NCBI RefSeq assembly: GCF_900112185.1
Contig: NZ_FOKP01000005.1
Span: 124,001-188,000 of the forward strand
Reading direction: 5' to 3'
From: Allobosea sp. CRIB-10
GTDB taxonomy: Bacteria > Pseudomonadota > Alphaproteobacteria > Rhizobiales > Beijerinckiaceae
DNA length: 64,000 bases
In this document: piece after piece, positions 62,142 through 64,000 of the stretch
Layout of the letters: every line of letters starts with the position of its first letter
Numbering within the stretch: position 1 is the stretch's first letter
Notes under the pieces: generated by a model
The model's database searches: none
Seen by the model: only the letters and a program-made list of their open reading frames with translations
Told to the model about the DNA's origin: nothing
Program-made: the position numbers and the translations under genes

Positions 62142-62843
62142 TCAGGGCAGGGTTGTTCCGTTCTCCGCGAGCCAGGTGTCGTCCAGCCATTTTTCGGTCT
62201 TGCGATGGCCGGGCAACGTCACCCAGACGATGTCGCGCTCGAACACCATGACCTTGCGGTCGGCACCGACGATGACCCACATCCAGCGCCCATCGGCCCT
62301 GTTGCGCATCTTCACCTTCATGCCGGTGAGCGTGAGGTTTTCGGTCTTCCCGTTGCGCACGACGCGCAGTGGTTCATCATGCGGCTCGATCCAGCTGATC
62401 TCCTGCGCCGGCAGCAGTTCGGGCGCCGCCACGCGCAGAAAATCCATGGCGATGGCCCGGGTTTCCTCGCGCGACGGGAGCTGGCCACCGGCCAGGTCGA
62501 GATCCATGCGGGTAAAGCCCTTCAGGCGGCCATCTGCGGCGATCACCGTGCTGAAATGCTCGCCGCCGAGGACGGCGTTGCGGCCGTCGCTCCGCTGATA
62601 GCGGACAAGTTCGGCCCGCTCACCGTCGACCGCGACACGGCGCCGGGCCATCTCGGCATAGCCGGCCGGCATGAAGGCGCCGGCCGTCGCGGCGGCGGGT
62701 TGGACTGTGAGAGTTGCAGTCGTCACGGCGTTGCCTTTCTTCGGGTTCGTGAAGGCGAGGGCGGTGCTACCGGTAGGGGCTGGCTGGCAGACAAGGAGCG
62801 CGATCGCGCCGGCCAGCGGGATTGCGATGCGGCCGGGCGTCAT
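62142..62843 (-). CDS. Exported protein of unknown function, TetR-linked
   Basis: A 233-residue protein with a signal peptide (AIPLAGAIALLVCQPAPTGS) and a mixed alpha/beta mature domain (AELVRYQRSDGRNAVLGGEH, MKVKMRNRADGRWMWVIVGA). No family is recognised. Its ATG overlaps the stop of the small membrane protein gene, so both are controlled from the TetR-linked promoter near 63114. Confidence 0.65.
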   Translation of the reverse strand: MTPGRIAIPLAGAIALLVCQPAPTGSTALAFTNPKKGNAVTTATLTVQPAAATAGAFMPAGYAEMARRRVAVDGERAELVRYQRSDGRNAVLGGEHFSTVIAADGRLKGFTRMDLDLAGGQLPSREETRAIAMDFLRVAAPELLPAQEISWIEPHDEPLRVVRNGKTENLTLTGMKVKMRNRADGRWMWVIVGADRKVMVFERDIVWVTLPGHRKTEKWLDDTWLAENGTTLP

Positions 62844-63100
62844 GAGCGGACCTCGTTGCCGGAGGCGGCCACGCGATGCGCAGGAGGGGCGCTGGCGCGG
62901 CGTGCCAGCGGCATCACCAGATAGACCATGCCGAGCACCATGGGCGGGACGGCGAGGGCGGTGACGGACCAGATCGGCCAGCTGGCGGTCAGCGGCGCCA
63001 GGGCCAGCAGCAGGGCGTTGATCAGCAGATAGGCGCCGAGCATCAGCGTCCCCAGGAAGCGCAGACGGGCCAGAAGGGGATTTGGGGCAGGTGTGGGCAT
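62840..63100 (-). CDS. Small membrane protein of unknown function
   Basis: An 86-residue protein with two spans (LGTLMLGAYLLINALLLALA and WSVTALAVPPMVLGMVYLVM). ATG 63100 has GGAG six to seven bases upstream; an ATG at 63112 is the alternative. It is divergent from a TetR gene, and the palindrome at 63114 covers its promoter-proximal region. Confidence 0.65.
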   Translation of the reverse strand: MPTPAPNPLLARLRFLGTLMLGAYLLINALLLALAPLTASWPIWSVTALAVPPMVLGMVYLVMPLARRASAPPAHRVAASGNEVRS

Positions 63101-63113
63101 GGCGGTCTCCATA

Positions 63114-63127
63114 ACGGAACGTTCCGT
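63114..63127. promoter_or_regulatory. Palindromic operator candidate 1 (TetR)
   Basis: ACGGAACGTTCCGT is a perfect 14-base palindrome lying immediately upstream of the small membrane protein gene and within the divergent promoter region. TetR-family regulators bind such symmetrical sites. Confidence 0.65.
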
Positions 63128-63143
63128 TTCGTTTTGTTTGATA

Positions 63144-63158
63144 GATACGGTCCGTATC
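63144..63158. promoter_or_regulatory. Palindromic operator candidate 2 (TetR)
   Basis: GATACGGTCCGTATC is a perfect inverted repeat with 7-base arms around a central T, 16 bases from candidate 1 and about 100 bases before tetR. It carries the same CGG/CCG inner pair, so both sites may be bound by the divergent TetR protein. Confidence 0.6.
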
Positions 63159-63257
63159 GATATCAAGGCTTCTGCTGCAAGGTCCCGCTTGCAGCGCAAG
63201 GCTTGCCAGTCTGTGCCGACAGCGCTGTCGCGGGAGCAACGCAGAAGGGAAGGCAAT

Positions 63258-63860
63258 ATGAAGGCTGAAAAAGCCGCGACCCCGATCCGCCGCGCCTCGA
63301 TCGGTGCGCGGCGCAATCCGGCCTCGCAGGCGGCGATCCTCGCTGCCGCCCGCGCGGTGCTGGCGGAGCAGGGCTATGCCGGCTTCTCGATCGACGCGGT
63401 CTCGCGCCGGGCCGGAGCCGGCAAGCCGACGATCTATCGCTGGTGGAAGAACCGCGCCGATCTGCTGATGGAGGTCTATGCGGCGGAGAAGGCGCGGATC
63501 CGGGCGGTGCCGACGGGCGATCTTGCCCGCGATCTCACCGAGCATACTAAGCAGCTCTGGGCTTTCTGGTGGGGCACACCGTCCGGGCGCACTTTCCGGG
63601 CGCTCCTCGCCGAGGCCCAGAGCGACCCCGATGCGCTTGCGGCGCTGCGCGAGAAATTTCTGCCGGAGCGCTTGCTGGATGTCCGCGGCCTCTTCGCCGC
63701 TGCCGCAGCGCGCGGCGATATTCCGACCGAGGAGATCGAGGCCAGGCTCGCGCTCTATATCGGCTTCAACTGGTTCTACGTGCTGACCGACCAGCTCGAG
63801 GCCGGTCAGGCCGCGATCCCGGTGGCGATGCGCCTGATCGCAGCGTCGTCTCGATCCTAA
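63258..63860 (+). CDS. TetR-family transcriptional regulator
   Basis: A 200-residue repressor. The N-terminal helix-turn-helix is SQAAILAAARAVLAEQGYAG, SIDAVSRRAGAGKPTIYRWW, and the C-terminal ligand domain belongs to the TetR_C class found with AcrR-like proteins (FWWGTPSGRTFRALLAEAQS). ATG 63258 has an AAGGGAAGG region upstream. It probably represses the divergent membrane-protein/exported-protein pair through the two palindromes. Confidence 0.86.
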   Translation: MKAEKAATPIRRASIGARRNPASQAAILAAARAVLAEQGYAGFSIDAVSRRAGAGKPTIYRWWKNRADLLMEVYAAEKARIRAVPTGDLARDLTEHTKQLWAFWWGTPSGRTFRALLAEAQSDPDALAALREKFLPERLLDVRGLFAAAAARGDIPTEEIEARLALYIGFNWFYVLTDQLEAGQAAIPVAMRLIAASSRS

Positions 63861-63869
63861 AGAGCGTGA

Positions 63870-63980
63870 GTCGTCCCGGGCGACCGCAGGGAGACCCGGG
63901 ACCCATTCCGGAACCTCTTTCGGACAAGCTCAGGAATGGATCCCGGATGGGCGCGGCTGCGCCGCTTGTCCGGGACGACC
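63870..63980. repeat. Dispersed palindromic intergenic repeat, copy 2
   Basis: GTCGTCCCGGGCGACCGCAG at the start and GTCCGGGACGACC at the end are complementary. The sequence corresponds to the copy at 71-177 with internal differences. It follows the TetR gene stop by ten bases. Confidence 0.8.
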
Positions 63981-64000
63981 TAGTTTGTTGGTCGGCGGGG

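Overview
The window is GC-rich chromosomal DNA that reads like an alphaproteobacterium of the Hyphomicrobiales (Rhizobiales). Bosea or a relative is my guess from codon bias, the short mosaic intergenic repeats, the aerobic cobalamin gene cobF and the mix of dppBC-, HisQM- and Acr3-type genes; there is no rRNA or marker gene to settle it. I see no rRNA, tRNA, CRISPR array or intact insertion sequence. Genes sit in short, tightly overlapping operons on both strands.

Layout. 0-7.4 kb: a PotABC-like ABC importer (ATPase and two permeases), topoisomerase IB, an M20 amidohydrolase, cobF, a GntR regulator and a small DUF1801-like protein. 7.6-12.9 kb: a cobalamin riboswitch heads nrdA, nrdB and a degenerate-CbiX/[2Fe-2S] fusion gene. 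NrdB has Phe where the radical Tyr should be, so it looks like a class Ic (Mn/Fe) reductase that is switched off when B12 is present. 12.9-13.7 kb: a broken trbB relic and a mosaic repeat. 14.0-27.6 kb: the most striking region, read here as one Zur-controlled metal-uptake system. It holds a family-5 peptide/opine-type ABC importer, zur, a COG0523 GTPase, a TonB-dependent receptor, a CobN-like chelatase with an export signal and a C-terminal membrane anchor, an ExbB/MotA-like protein and a DUF2149 protein. Three similar TGTTATA-type sites lie just upstream of the importer, the GTPase and the receptor.

28.0-33.9 kb: a DUF982 protein, then a seven-gene arsenic operon read leftward (arsR, LMW-phosphatase-type arsC, glutaredoxin-type arsC, acr3, second arsR, flavoprotein with a Cys-rich tail, MFS permease). 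34.2-38.6 kb: cupin, small membrane protein, NDH-2, then three wrecked genes (a 5'-truncated hydroxybutyrate-type dehydrogenase facing a 5'-truncated lactonase, and a frameshifted integrase) ending beside dusA, a classic island integration site. 38.7-46.5 kb: dusA, a thioesterase, an unusual exported block (coiled-coil repeat protein, TAXI binding protein, VasI-like protein, DsrE-like protein), a TauE/SafE permease and a GNAT enzyme. 46.2-48.5 kb: a DUF1289 protein and cobS, divergent from cobT. 48.6-57.6 kb: GST/HxlR pair, sensor kinase, nuclease, AEC transporter, a second GST with two tandem paralogous secreted proteins and a UDG-family gene, 3-hydroxyisobutyrate-dehydrogenase-like gene, map. 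57.6-64 kb: parDE, an amino-acid ABC importer without its ATPase, rocD, and a TetR-controlled divergent pair.

Two metabolic themes recur. One is cobalamin: cobF, cobS, cobT and the B12-switched reductase. The other is metal and metalloid handling: the Zur system and the ars operon.
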